Of a stretch of 13,426 bases of DNA, positions 1 through 10,564 are shown piece by piece. The notes beneath the pieces were generated by a model that was not told the DNA's origin, ran no database searches, and saw only the letters and a list, made by a program, of their open reading frames with translations. The stretch comes from Alphaproteobacteria bacterium (GTDB taxonomy: Bacteria; Pseudomonadota; Alphaproteobacteria; ATCC43930; CGMCC-115725), in contig JAFMSA010000045.1 of NCBI GenBank assembly GCA_017353855.1, positions 1-13,426 of the forward strand, given 5' to 3'. The translations under genes and the position numbers were made by a program. The stretch's first letter is position 1; each line of letters starts with the position of its first letter.

Positions 1-100
1 GTTCACGCCCACGGCGAACCAGCCTGACCTTGCGCCCGATCAGCCCGGACAGCGGAATCCGGCTGCGCAGCTCGTCGAGAAAGCCGGGCGGGAACGCCAC
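1..100 (-). CDS. dnaG: DNA primase, N-terminal 33 codons (cut by window edge)
   Basis: Reading the minus strand from a GTG at 100-98 gives MAFPPGFLDELRSRI, followed by a segment ending in GRKVRLVRRGRE at the window edge. This is the usual opening of alphaproteobacterial DnaG, just before its CHC2 zinc-binding domain (zinc ligands not in view). DnaG makes the RNA primers for DNA replication at the fork. The GTG start is chosen because a purine-rich GAGAGGGGA Shine-Dalgarno lies about 7 bases upstream and the protein begins as the family does. It lies 40 bases downstream of yqeY on the same strand, the common alphaproteobacterial yqeY-dnaG(-rpoD) arrangement. Whether rpoD follows cannot be seen. 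The call rests on 33 residues plus synteny. Confidence 0.8.
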   Translation of the reverse strand, partial: MAFPPGFLDELRSRIPLSGLIGRKVRLVRRGRE

Positions 101-106
101 TATCGT

Positions 107-121
107 CCCCTCTCCGAGGGG
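107..121 (-). promoter_or_regulatory. Hairpin covering the dnaG ribosome-binding site
   Basis: CCCCTC, a 3-base loop and GAGGGG form a perfect 6-bp stem. On the minus strand its downstream arm contains the GAGGGG core of the dnaG Shine-Dalgarno, 7 bases before the GTG start. Folding would hide that site, so the hairpin could lower dnaG translation relative to yqeY. The stem is directly visible; the regulatory role is inference. Confidence 0.4.
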
Positions 122-140
122 GGAGGGAAGGGAAGTTGCA

Positions 141-596
141 TCATGCCAAAAGCCGCCGGACGATCGCGCCGGCTTGGCCAAGGTCGATGACGCCGGCATG
201 GCGCTCGCGCAGCACAGCCATGACCCGGCCGAGATCTTTGCCGCTCCTCGCCCCGGTTTCACTGATCGCTGCTTTTGCCGCCGACTCGATCTCCGCGGCG
301 TCGAGCTGACGAGGGAGAAAACTTTCGATGACAGCGATCTCCACGCGCTCCTTTTGCGCCAGATCGGCGCGGTTGCCTTGTTCGTAGAGCGCGACCGCCT
401 CGCGCCGCTGTTTGACCATCGCCTGCAGCATTCGGTGGATCTCGGTTTCAGAAAGACCCTCGGGTCTGCCCTGCGTACGCGCCGCGACATCGCGTTCTTT
501 GAGCCCGGCCATTATCAAGCGTACGGCGGAGATCGTGGAGGCCTGGCGAGCCTTCATCGCCTCCTTGAGCCGCTCGGCGAAGGCCTCACGCAGCAT
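141..596 (-). CDS. yqeY: GatB/YqeY domain-containing protein
   Basis: A 151-residue soluble protein of the YqeY family, which is related to the C-terminal tRNA-binding domain of GatB amidotransferase subunits. Its own molecular role is not settled. Visible family features are the start MLREAFAERLKEAMKA, RLIMAGLKERDVAA near residue 27, KQRREAVALYEQG around 70, ESFLPRQL around 93 and GRVMAVLRERHAG near the C-terminus. The reading frame is open 20 codons further upstream, but the ATG at 596-594 matches the family start and has a GGGGGAA Shine-Dalgarno just before it. Length is normal for the family. It heads a unit with dnaG and is transcribed divergently from carAB, with a candidate promoter at 628-656. 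No defect seen. Confidence 0.9.
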   Translation of the reverse strand: MLREAFAERLKEAMKARQASTISAVRLIMAGLKERDVAARTQGRPEGLSETEIHRMLQAMVKQRREAVALYEQGNRADLAQKERVEIAVIESFLPRQLDAAEIESAAKAAISETGARSGKDLGRVMAVLRERHAGVIDLGQAGAIVRRLLA

Positions 597-627
597 CCCA
601 GGGTTCCCCCATTCGATCAAAGCTCCG

Positions 628-656
628 AAATTAACCCGTTTTGCAAGCCGCGGCAA
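628..656 (-). promoter_or_regulatory. Candidate sigma70 promoter for yqeY-dnaG
   Basis: On the minus strand TTGCCG (656-651) and TAATTT (633-628) are separated by exactly 17 bases. Transcription would start near 621, leaving a leader of roughly 25 bases before the yqeY ATG. Seen by eye only; no measured start site. Confidence 0.5.
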
Positions 657-711
657 TTCCCAGTGTCACCACCTAAGCCATTGAAATAATGTAGGTTGCA
701 CAGGGAGCCGG

Positions 712-740
712 TTGACGCTGCGAGATCGGCTGGCTATTTT
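712..740 (+). promoter_or_regulatory. Candidate sigma70 promoter for carAB
   Basis: TTGACG (712-717) and TATTTT (735-740) are separated by 17 bases, a near-consensus housekeeping promoter. Transcription would start near 747, giving a leader of about 80 bases before the carA ATG. I saw no clear attenuator or ARG-box-like or PurR-like operator in the leader. It lies about 55 bases from the divergent yqeY promoter, with no overlap of the core elements. Confidence 0.6.
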
Positions 741-826
741 CTTGAAGTTTCCATCGTCTGCGCCGGCTCCGCGCTGCCGAGCCCGCTGGATTGCGGCTGC
801 CGACAAGACACCCGAGACGCGACCCG

Positions 827-1967
827 ATGCCGCGACCACCCGACTGCAACGCCGCGCTCGTTCTTTCAGATGGAACCGTGTTTTGGGGCCGCGGCCTGGG
901 GGATCATGGGACGGCGGTAGGCGAGGTCTGCTTCAACACCGCGATGACGGGGTATCAGGAGATCCTGACGGATCCCTCCTATGCCGGTCAGATCATCACT
1001 TTCACGTTCCCTCATATCGGCAATGTCGGGGCCAATCGGGAGGATGTGGAGACCACGACGCCCGTCGCCCGCGGGCTCGTCCTGCGCAACCCGATCACGG
1101 CGCCGGCCAACTACCGCGCCACTCAGTCACTCGATACTTGGCTGAAACACAATGGGTTGATCGGCCTCTCAGGGGTCGACACGCGTCGGCTGACCCGTCG
1201 CATCCGTGATCTTGGACCGCCGAATGGCGCGATCGCTTATGACCCGCGGGGGATAGTCGATATCGCCGCGCTTCGCGCGCAGGCCCTCGAGTGGCCGGGT
1301 ATCGAAGGGATGGACCTCGCCAAGGAAGTCACCTGCCGGCAGACCTACGAGTGGGCCGAGACGGTCTGGCACCGCGAGTGCGGCTATGGCCGGCAAAGCA
1401 ACCCGCGCTACCATGTCGTCGCGATCGATTATGGCGCCAAGCGAAACATCCTGCGGATGCTCGCTGCGCATGGCTGCCGCGTTACCGTGGTTCCCGCGAC
1501 GGCCTCGAGCGAGGACGTGCTGCGCCACCGGCCCGACGGCATTTTCCTGTCCAACGGCCCCGGCGATCCGGCCGCTACCGGGGTCTACGCGGTTCCCGTG
1601 CTGCGCGCCTTGATCGGCGCCGGCAAGCCAATTTTCGGCATCTGCCTCGGGCATCAGCTGCTGGCGCTCGCCCTTGGCGGCACGACGCGCAAAATGCCGC
1701 GCGGCCACCGCGGCGCCAATCATCCCGTTCAGGATCTGCTGACCGGCAAGGTGGAGATCACCAGCCAAAACCACGGTTTTATCGTCGATCCGGAAAGCCT
1801 GCCGCGCGGGATCCAACCCACTCATCGCTCGCTGTTCGACAACACGAACGAAGGTCTGCGCGTTATCGGCAAGCCGGTCTTCTCGGTTCAGCACCATCCG
1901 GAGGCAAGCCCGGGCCCGCAGGACAGCCACTATCTTTTCGAGCGGTTTGTCGCGCTGATGGACGAGA

Positions 1968-1975
<8 letters not shown>
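827..1975 (+). CDS. carA: Carbamoyl-phosphate synthase small (glutaminase) subunit
   Basis: The 382-residue protein hydrolyses glutamine and channels ammonia to CarB for carbamoyl phosphate, feeding arginine and pyrimidine synthesis in the cytosol. The N-terminal CPSase small-chain domain (about 1-150) shows TGYQEILTDPSYAGQI at 41-56 and PHIGNVGANRED. The class I glutamine amidotransferase domain (about 195-380) has the nucleophile Cys273 in GICLGHQL and the His357/Glu359 pair in HHPEA. All catalytic residues are present. The frame opens at a TTG at 791, but the ATG at 827 gives the family length (E. coli 382) and avoids 12 unconserved residues. The Shine-Dalgarno is weak (GAGACG). It overlaps carB by 8 bases, so translational coupling is likely. 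Confidence 0.97.
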
Positions 1976-5219
<3,244 letters not shown>

Positions 5220-5283
5220 TTGCTCCGTGGCGGCGCTGCCCGCCGTATTCGATATTCGACAGCAAGGTCCGAACACGTTATCT

Positions 5284-5757
5284 ATGAACAAGATACCGAT
5301 GACGGCCGAGGGCTTCGATCGGCTCCGGGAGGAGCTGAAGCGCCTGAAGACGGTCGACCGGCCGGCCATCATTCGCGCCATCGCCGATGCCCGCGACCAT
5401 GGCGACCTGGCTGAAAACGCGGAATATCACGCCGCGCGGGACCGGCAGAGCTTTATCGAGGGCCGTGTCGCCGAGCTCGAGGACAAAGTGGCTCGCGCGG
5501 AGGTTATTGATGTCTCCAAACTGTCCGGGTCCGTCGTGAAATTCGGTGCCAAGGTTACCCTTGCGGACGAGGAAACCGACGAGGAGCAGACCTTTGTGAT
5601 CGTCGGCGAGGACGAAGCCGACATCAAATCCGGCAGGCTCTCGGTGACCTCGCCGCTGGCACGCGCGCTGATCGGCAAGGGCAAAGGCGACAGCGTCGAA
5701 GTCACAACCCCGCGGGGCGCCAAATCCTACGAAGTCGTCACCGTCGCTTTCGGCTGA
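5284..5757 (+). CDS. greA: Transcription elongation factor GreA
   Basis: The 157-residue factor enters the RNA polymerase secondary channel and stimulates cleavage of backtracked transcripts. The N-terminal coiled coil (about 1-75) carries the acidic tip in ARDHGDLAENAEYHAARD, with Asp41 and Glu44 at the positions essential in E. coli GreA. The C-terminal FKBP-like domain (about 80-157) ends with SPLARALIGKGKGDSVEV and the usual TPRGAKSYEV. The frame is open 46 codons upstream through the end of carB, but the ATG at 5284 gives the family start (MNKIPMT) and length. Its nearest Shine-Dalgarno-like AAGG is far (about 17 bases), so initiation may be weak. It begins 64 bases after carB and may be co-transcribed. 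Its 3' end overlaps the convergent Lrp-type gene by 31 bases. Confidence 0.97.
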   Translation: MNKIPMTAEGFDRLREELKRLKTVDRPAIIRAIADARDHGDLAENAEYHAARDRQSFIEGRVAELEDKVARAEVIDVSKLSGSVVKFGAKVTLADEETDEEQTFVIVGEDEADIKSGRLSVTSPLARALIGKGKGDSVEVTTPRGAKSYEVVTVAFG

Positions 5758-6257
5758 TGCTGCAGATGAGACCCGTCCGCCAGCTGCTCGGGGATAGGGA
5801 CGCCCGGCTCACTCTTTGAAAGATGCAGCATCAACGCCGATTTGACGTGGCTGACATTTGGCGCCGGGGTCAGCTTTTCGCTCAGAAAACGTTGATAGCT
5901 GTCCCAATCGGGCGCGAGGACCTTTAACAAAAAATCGGTTTCGCCCGCAAGCATGTGGGCTTCGCGCACTTCCGGCCACGTCGCCACAAGGCGCTCAAAT
6001 GCCTTGAGGTCAGCGTCGGCCTGGCTGGAAAGTCCCACCTGGGCAAAGACAGTCACTGTGTAGCCCAACGCCTCAGGGGCCAGATCGGCGTGATAGCCCC
6101 GTATGATTCCCGCCTCTTCGAGAGCGCGCACGCGACGCAGACAAGGCGGCGCCGAGATTCCGACACGGCGGGCGAGCTCGACATTCGTCATCCGCCCGTC
6201 CATCAGCAAATTCCGCAATATGCGGCAGTCGATACGGTCCAGTCTGATCCGCCGCAT
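5727..6257 (-). CDS. Lrp/AsnC-family transcriptional regulator
   Basis: A 176-residue DNA-binding regulator of the feast/famine family. The N-terminal winged helix-turn-helix (about 6-55) includes LDRIDCRILRNLL, NVELARRVGISAPPCLRRVR and EEAGIIRGYHADL. The RAM ligand/oligomerisation domain (about 65-150) includes GYTVTVFAQVGLSSQ and MLAGETDFLLKVLAPD. Start: the ATG at 6257-6255 has GGAGAGGAG just upstream and gives the usual MRRIRLDRID opening; the frame extends 18 codons further upstream. The protein has about 25 residues beyond the usual SKxEPGVP ending (ADGSHLQHQPKATVTTS), and this tail is encoded opposite the end of greA. Its effector and targets cannot be told from sequence. A palindrome at its own promoter suggests autoregulation. 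Confidence 0.93.
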   Translation of the reverse strand: MRRIRLDRIDCRILRNLLMDGRMTNVELARRVGISAPPCLRRVRALEEAGIIRGYHADLAPEALGYTVTVFAQVGLSSQADADLKAFERLVATWPEVREAHMLAGETDFLLKVLAPDWDSYQRFLSEKLTPAPNVSHVKSALMLHLSKSEPGVPIPEQLADGSHLQHQPKATVTTS

Positions 6258-6282
6258 CCGTCTCCTCTCCATCGATTTCCAA

Positions 6283-6311
6283 ATCATAGAAAGCAACGGG
6301 ACGGCGCGCAA
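6283..6311 (-). promoter_or_regulatory. Candidate sigma70 promoter for the Lrp/AsnC gene
   Basis: On the minus strand TTGCGC (6311-6306) and TATGAT (6288-6283) are separated by exactly 17 bases, a strong core promoter. Transcription would start near 6276, about 20 bases before the chosen ATG, whose GGAGAGGAG site falls within that leader. The -35 lies inside the palindrome at 6305-6323. Confidence 0.6.
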
Positions 6312-6323
6312 TTTTGTTGCGCG
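6305..6323. promoter_or_regulatory. Perfect palindrome, candidate Lrp/AsnC operator
   Basis: CGCGCAA, a TTTTG centre and TTGCGCG form a perfect 7+7 inverted repeat with an AT-rich middle. It sits on the -35 box of the Lrp-type gene and upstream of the divergent ELM1-like gene. AsnC/Lrp proteins bind dyads with AT-rich centres and often repress their own gene, so this is the natural operator candidate. The symmetry is seen; binding is inferred. Confidence 0.5.
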
Positions 6324-6375
6324 GCGCGGGCGACGACTGCTTGCCGGCTCCCCGAGGTTTGCTTAAACGAGACGG

Positions 6376-7395
6376 ATGGTTTTTCCGTCGACGCCGGCCG
6401 GTCCCGTCGTGTGGGCATTGCACGACGGAAAAGCGGGAATGGCAAGCCAGGTGCTGGGGCTCGCCGAGGCGACCGGATTCCCGTTTGTCGAGAAGCGGCT
6501 CGCGATTCGGTTTCCTTGGTCGGCTCTGCCGCCGCCGCTTTGGTTTCTGCCGTTCTACGCCGCGAGGGAGAACGACGCGAGGTTGATGCCGCCCTGGCCG
6601 GACCTCGTCATAGCCTGCGGCCGCAACGCCGCGATGCCGGCGCTCGCGATCAAGCGAGCAAGCGGCGGGCGCACGCTCGCCGTGCAGATCCAGAACCCCG
6701 GTGTCGGTCGCGCCGAATTTGATCTCTTCGTCGTGCCCGCACACGACAGTTTCCATAGTCCCCGGACGATCGTGACGCTGGGTGCGGTGCATCGGGTAAC
6801 ACCGGCCAGGCTGGCTGCCGACCGAGCCCGCTTCCCGAAGCTTGCGAAGATGCCACGCCCGGTCTTCTCGGTACTCCTCGGGGGGACCAACAAGGCCTAT
6901 CGAATGAGTCGCCAGGGCATCGGCGAGCTTGCCGGATCCCTCGCCGCGATTTTGCGCGCCGGGGGATCAGCCCTGATCACGCCGTCGCGCCGGACCGGTG
7001 AGGCCGGGCTCGCGCTGCTGCGCGACCGGCTCGCGGGTCTTTCGGCCTGGATCTGGGACGGCTCGGGAGAGAACCCGTATTTTGCCATTCTCGCCCTCGC
7101 CGATGCATTCTTGGTGACCGCAGATTCGATATCGATGATCAGCGAAGCGGCAGCGACGGGCAAACCCGTGCATATCCTCGGCCTTGACGGCGGCAATGCA
7201 AAGTTCGCGCGCTTCCACGCCGCGATGCGGGCGGCCGGTATCACCCGTCCCTTCCTCGGGCAGATCGAGAGCTGGTCCTATCCGATCCCGGACGATACCG
7301 CCCGGGCCGGGAGCGCTCTACGCAGGCTGTTGCTCAGCCGGTGCGAACAGCATGAAGACGGGCGAGAGGTGCGCCTATTTGGCGCTCGAGGCTAA
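6376..7395 (+). CDS. Mitochondrial fission ELM1-like protein (DUF1022)
   Basis: The 339-residue protein resembles the bacterial DUF1022 family (COG3660), related to plant ELM1. The family has a GT-B glycosyltransferase-like fold; its bacterial function is unknown. Recognisable stretches are WALHDGKAGMASQVLGLAEA at 13-32, PDLVIACGRNAAMPA around 75, VQIQNPGVGRAEFDLFVVP around 103, VLLGGTNKAYRMS around 170 and DGSGENPYFAILALADAFLV with TADSISMISEAAATGKPV near 230-265. The last resembles a GT-B nucleotide-sugar site. No signal peptide or membrane helix is evident. The ATG at 6376 directly follows GAGACGG. It diverges from the Lrp-type gene across a 118-base gap that contains the palindrome, so both may respond to that regulator. 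Confidence 0.88.
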   Translation: MVFPSTPAGPVVWALHDGKAGMASQVLGLAEATGFPFVEKRLAIRFPWSALPPPLWFLPFYAARENDARLMPPWPDLVIACGRNAAMPALAIKRASGGRTLAVQIQNPGVGRAEFDLFVVPAHDSFHSPRTIVTLGAVHRVTPARLAADRARFPKLAKMPRPVFSVLLGGTNKAYRMSRQGIGELAGSLAAILRAGGSALITPSRRTGEAGLALLRDRLAGLSAWIWDGSGENPYFAILALADAFLVTADSISMISEAAATGKPVHILGLDGGNAKFARFHAAMRAAGITRPFLGQIESWSYPIPDDTARAGSALRRLLLSRCEQHEDGREVRLFGARG

Positions 7396-7505
7396 CGCGC
7401 CCTGATTTCTTCGTGCGTCGACAAAGCCCCTCCCGGGAATCCCCGCGAAGACAGCCGTCGGCGGGTCGGCGGAGCTGCCGAACGCAACACCACGCGTGTT
7501 CCGGA

Positions 7506-7534
7506 AAGGGACCGCTCCCTTGCGCGAACCGCGC
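7506..7534 (+). other. Two adjacent small hairpins in the gap before the 641-residue gene
   Basis: AAGGGA-CCGC-TCCCTT (7506-7521) is followed directly by GCGCG-AAC-CGCGC (7522-7534). They lie in the 193-base gap between the ELM1-like gene and the next gene. Neither has a T-run, so an intrinsic terminator is not supported. A TAGTAT hexamer at 7541-7546 could be a -10 box for the downstream gene, but the only TTGCGC -35 candidate (7520-7525) is at 15 bases, a poor spacing. Otherwise I see nothing in this gap. Confidence 0.3.
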
Positions 7535-7588
7535 ACGGTGTAGTATCGGCCGCAAATCCGCCTGCGGTACCCGGATCGGCTCGTCATT

Positions 7589-9514
7589 ATGGCCTTGCGC
7601 ATCGAAACTTTCGACAACACCCGCGGCGGAAACACTCTTTACAAGGCCTTGACCCATCCGCGGGCGGCAGAGCCGGCCAAGGCTCTGCTGGATGAGCTCG
7701 CGCGCCACGCCCCGGTAGCCGTCTATGATCCGATCGGGGCGATCGAGGGGTTCGACGCGATTTTTGGTCTCGACCGGATCGCAATCAGCGGCGTCTACGT
7801 GCAGCAAATCGCGCGGGTCGGCAGCCCCACGCTCGGCCGCGCTGCGCAGCCGGTGACGGAACTTTGCCGCTGCGCGGCTCGCTCTGTTTTCGTCTGCGCA
7901 TTCGACGCGCAGCGTGGGATTACGCAGCTGCAACCCTTCCTCCCGGAGAATGCAGCGGTGTTCAGCCTCGACCACATGCGGATCCCGGTCGACCGCCTGA
8001 CCAATCATCGCCGCTATCTTGATCCGATCAATTTCGCGACAAATTTTGCCTTTTTCCGCGATGCCGGCGGACTGCATACGCGGCTTGTGACGACAAATTA
8101 TTGGTCGGGATACGGCGCCGGCGCGGTCACTTGCTGGATGACTCTGTTCGGCGGGAATGGCGTGGTTCTCGCAGAGTGGTGCGAGCGCCACGGGCCATCC
8201 GCCGACACGATCGTCGTCGACAGCCGCAAGACGCGTGAACGCTTCGGCCTGCCCGAATTCGCAGGCCAGCTCTTCCTTCACATCGTGGGAGCGGCGGGGC
8301 ACGACGTCGTCAAATACGCCCTCGACACATTTGGCTATACCCGCTCGAGCGAAGCTGGCGCGGACATCTCGCTGTCGTGCACGCATGACGCAAACGCCTG
8401 GCCGGCCGACCGGTACGCCGGTCTGCCTGCACCTGCCGCGGGCGAACAGGTGCTGCTGTGGATCCAGAACAGCCATCCCGTCGCGATCCCGCCGGGTGCC
8501 GTCGGCTTCAACCGGATGGGCGCGAATTGTGTCGTGCCGATCGGAGAGCCGCTGGCGCCCTTTGCCACCCGCGCGGTCGACGTTGGCGATGTTCTGCCTG
8601 ACGTCAGATGGCCGGAGCAGGTCGAGCTGCGCGCTGCAAAGCACATGGTGCGACCGCGCTACGAGGTCGTCGAGCGCGGCCGCCGCCGCATTGCGCACGT
8701 TAATGTCGAACGCGGCGATTTGCGGCCCGATCCGGAGATCCCGCGATTAACGCACACCCTCGGCAAAGGCTATCTGCTGCCGGCCCCCGTGTTGCCGATC
8801 GCCACATGGCAGACCCTGGTCCTTCCGACTCCAATGACCGTCCGGCAAGCCGAGCTCCCGATCGCCGCGCGCATTTACGATCGGCACGGAGCAGAGATCG
8901 CCAGCCACTCTTTTGGACGATTGCCGCGGGCCCATGCGACCGCGCTCGACCTCGACGCGATCGAGGGACTCGATTCGCTGCGCGAGAGCTATGGTCATAT
9001 CGAGCTGGTCTACGAGTTTGCGGCCGGCGGCGAGGCTGACGGTTGGCTTCATGCGCTGTTTCGTTATCGGCACCGGCGCAGCGGCCACGCCGCCGAGACG
9101 AGCTTCGGCGCGCATGTCTTCAACACGATCCTCACCTATCGCGATGAGCCGCAGTCCTACACCGGACCGCCTCCGGGATTGTCGACGCGGCTGTACCTGC
9201 GGCTCGGCGAAGACGGTTACGACACGCTTTGCCAGCTGATCTACCCGGCTTCCCGCGCGTGGTTGCCGACCAGCACGACGGATATTATCCTGTACGCCGC
9301 CGACGGCCGAGAGATCGCCCGCGCCGGGTTGGCGATCCCCTGCTCGGGCTCGCGTCTGTGGTATTACCATGCGACGTTCGATCCCAAGACCCGTGCGCGA
9401 GCCGGCGCCGGCGCCTATGTCATTATCCGTGATACCACCTGCCGCCTCTTCGGGTATCACGGCCTCGTCGGCCGCGATGGCACTTTCAGCCTCGATCATA
9501 TGTTCGGGTTTTAG
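7589..9514 (+). CDS. Uncharacterised 641-residue protein with diverged internal beta-rich repeats
   Basis: I do not recognise a named family. No signal peptide, membrane helix or nucleotide-binding motif is apparent, so it is probably cytosolic. Three segments look like copies of one beta-rich module. Copy A (about 150-250) has FRDAGGLHTRL, MTLFGGNGVVLAEW and VDSRKTRERFG. Copy B (about 395-495) has AARIYDRHGAEIASH and YGHIELVYEF. Copy C (about 508-628) has YRDEPQSYTGPPPGLSTRL, DIILYAADGREIARA and FDPKTRARAGAGAYVII. The motif FSLDHM occurs at 125-130 and again at 633-638, 3 residues before the C-terminus. The 251-370 segment is also strand-rich. The ATG at 7589 has no clear Shine-Dalgarno. Base composition matches its neighbours, and no frameshift is seen. 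A 454-codon open frame on the opposite strand is treated as a shadow. Function unknown; binding or scaffolding is speculation. Confidence 0.8.
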   Translation: MALRIETFDNTRGGNTLYKALTHPRAAEPAKALLDELARHAPVAVYDPIGAIEGFDAIFGLDRIAISGVYVQQIARVGSPTLGRAAQPVTELCRCAARSVFVCAFDAQRGITQLQPFLPENAAVFSLDHMRIPVDRLTNHRRYLDPINFATNFAFFRDAGGLHTRLVTTNYWSGYGAGAVTCWMTLFGGNGVVLAEWCERHGPSADTIVVDSRKTRERFGLPEFAGQLFLHIVGAAGHDVVKYALDTFGYTRSSEAGADISLSCTHDANAWPADRYAGLPAPAAGEQVLLWIQNSHPVAIPPGAVGFNRMGANCVVPIGEPLAPFATRAVDVGDVLPDVRWPEQVELRAAKHMVRPRYEVVERGRRRIAHVNVERGDLRPDPEIPRLTHTLGKGYLLPAPVLPIATWQTLVLPTPMTVRQAELPIAARIYDRHGAEIASHSFGRLPRAHATALDLDAIEGLDSLRESYGHIELVYEFAAGGEADGWLHALFRYRHRRSGHAAETSFGAHVFNTILTYRDEPQSYTGPPPGLSTRLYLRLGEDGYDTLCQLIYPASRAWLPTSTTDIILYAADGREIARAGLAIPCSGSRLWYYHATFDPKTRARAGAGAYVIIRDTTCRLFGYHGLVGRDGTFSLDHMFGF

Positions 9515-9552
9515 TCGGGCGGAGGACCTCTTCCCGCCGCTCCGGCGAGAAG

Positions 9553-9561
9553 TGATATATT
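9553..9561 (+). promoter_or_regulatory. Candidate extended -10 promoter for trxB
   Basis: TG (9553-9554), one base, then TATATT (9556-9561) makes an extended -10 element about 28 bases before the trxB ATG. No good -35 box lies at the right distance (the region there is CCGCC-rich), as is usual for extended -10 promoters. Transcription would start near 9568, giving a leader of about 20 bases. Confidence 0.45.
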
Positions 9562-9589
9562 ATGCGGTCAACTTCAACGAGATGCCCCG

Positions 9590-10561
9590 ATGTCCGAGCG
9601 TCACCACACCAAGGTCCTGATCATCGGCGCGGGACCGGCCGGCTATACCGCCGCGATTTACGCTGCGCGCGCCAATCTGCGACCGATCCTCCTGACCGGT
9701 CTGCAGCCGGGCGGCCAGTTGACGATCACCACGGACGTCGAGAATTACCCCGGCTTTGCCGAAGTAATTCAGGGGCCGTGGCTGATGGAGCAGATGCAGC
9801 GGCAAGCCGAGAAAGTGGGCACCCGGGTCATCGTCGATATGGTCAGCGAAATCGATCTTGGGCGCCGGCCTTTCGTCGCCAAGGGCGATTCGGGCGATGT
9901 CTTCGTTGGCGAGACCGTGATCATCGCCACCGGCGCGCAGGCGCGTTGGCTTGGCCTGCCGAGCGAGGAGATGTTTCGCGGCTTCGGTGTTTCGGCTTGC
10001 GCCACTTGCGACGGGTTCTTTTTTCGGGGCAAGGATGTCGTCGTGGTCGGCGGCGGCAACACCGCGGTCGAGGAGGCGATCTATCTGACCAACCACGCGC
10101 GGCAGGTTACCCTCATTCACCGCCGCGACGCGCTCAGGGCCGAGAAGATCCTGCAGCAGCGGCTGTTCAGCAATCCCAAAATCGACATCATTTGGGACAG
10201 TGTGGTCGAAGAGATCCTCGGGGTACCCGAACCTCCGCAGGTCACTGCAGTGCGTCTGCGCAACCTGCGCACCGGAACGTTGTCCGAACTCGCCTGCGAG
10301 GGTGTTTTCATCGCCATCGGCCATACTCCAGTGACCAGCTTCCTCGCCGGTCAGCTGCCGCTGGACGCGGAGGGGTACGCGATCACGCGCCCCGACTCGA
10401 CCGAAACCGCGGTCCCGGGTGTCTATGCTGCCGGAGATGTCAAGGACAAGGTTTACCGGCAGGCAGTGACCGCTGCCGGGCTGGGCTGCATGGCGGCGCT
10501 TGAGGCGGAGAAGTTTCTCGCAGCGGAGGAAGCGGCTGCAATCAGGCGCGCAGCCGATTAG
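9590..10561 (+). CDS. trxB: Thioredoxin-disulfide reductase
   Basis: The 323-residue FAD enzyme passes electrons from NADPH to thioredoxin in the cytosol. The FAD-binding segment at the N-terminus has the Rossmann motif GAGPAG at 13-18 and TTDVENYPGF at 47-56. The redox-active CATC is at 137-140. The NADPH domain has GGGNTA at 154-159 and HRRD at 177-180. The second FAD contact YAAGDVKD is near 286-293, followed by the usual RQAVTAAGLGCMAALEAE. All key residues are present and length is typical (E. coli about 320). The ATG at 9590 has only a weak GAG upstream. It starts 75 bases after the 641-residue gene with its own promoter candidate, and the LysR gene follows 43 bases behind, probably in the same transcript. 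Confidence 0.97.
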   Translation: MSERHHTKVLIIGAGPAGYTAAIYAARANLRPILLTGLQPGGQLTITTDVENYPGFAEVIQGPWLMEQMQRQAEKVGTRVIVDMVSEIDLGRRPFVAKGDSGDVFVGETVIIATGAQARWLGLPSEEMFRGFGVSACATCDGFFFRGKDVVVVGGGNTAVEEAIYLTNHARQVTLIHRRDALRAEKILQQRLFSNPKIDIIWDSVVEEILGVPEPPQVTAVRLRNLRTGTLSELACEGVFIAIGHTPVTSFLAGQLPLDAEGYAITRPDSTETAVPGVYAAGDVKDKVYRQAVTAAGLGCMAALEAEKFLAAEEAAAIRRAAD

Positions 10562-10564
10562 GGC

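Noticed and set aside
30..689. 219-codon plus-strand frame over dnaG/yqeY
   Set aside because: It is the antisense of two genes recognised on the minus strand and shows no motifs of its own.
5220..5283. Separate promoter or terminator between carB and greA
   Set aside because: Only a weak 5-bp GGCGG/CCGCC stem without a T-run, and no correctly spaced -35/-10 pair.
7334..8698. 454-codon open frame on the minus strand opposite the 641-residue gene
   Set aside because: High-GC antisense frame without family motifs. The plus-strand frame has internal repeats and coherent composition over its full length.
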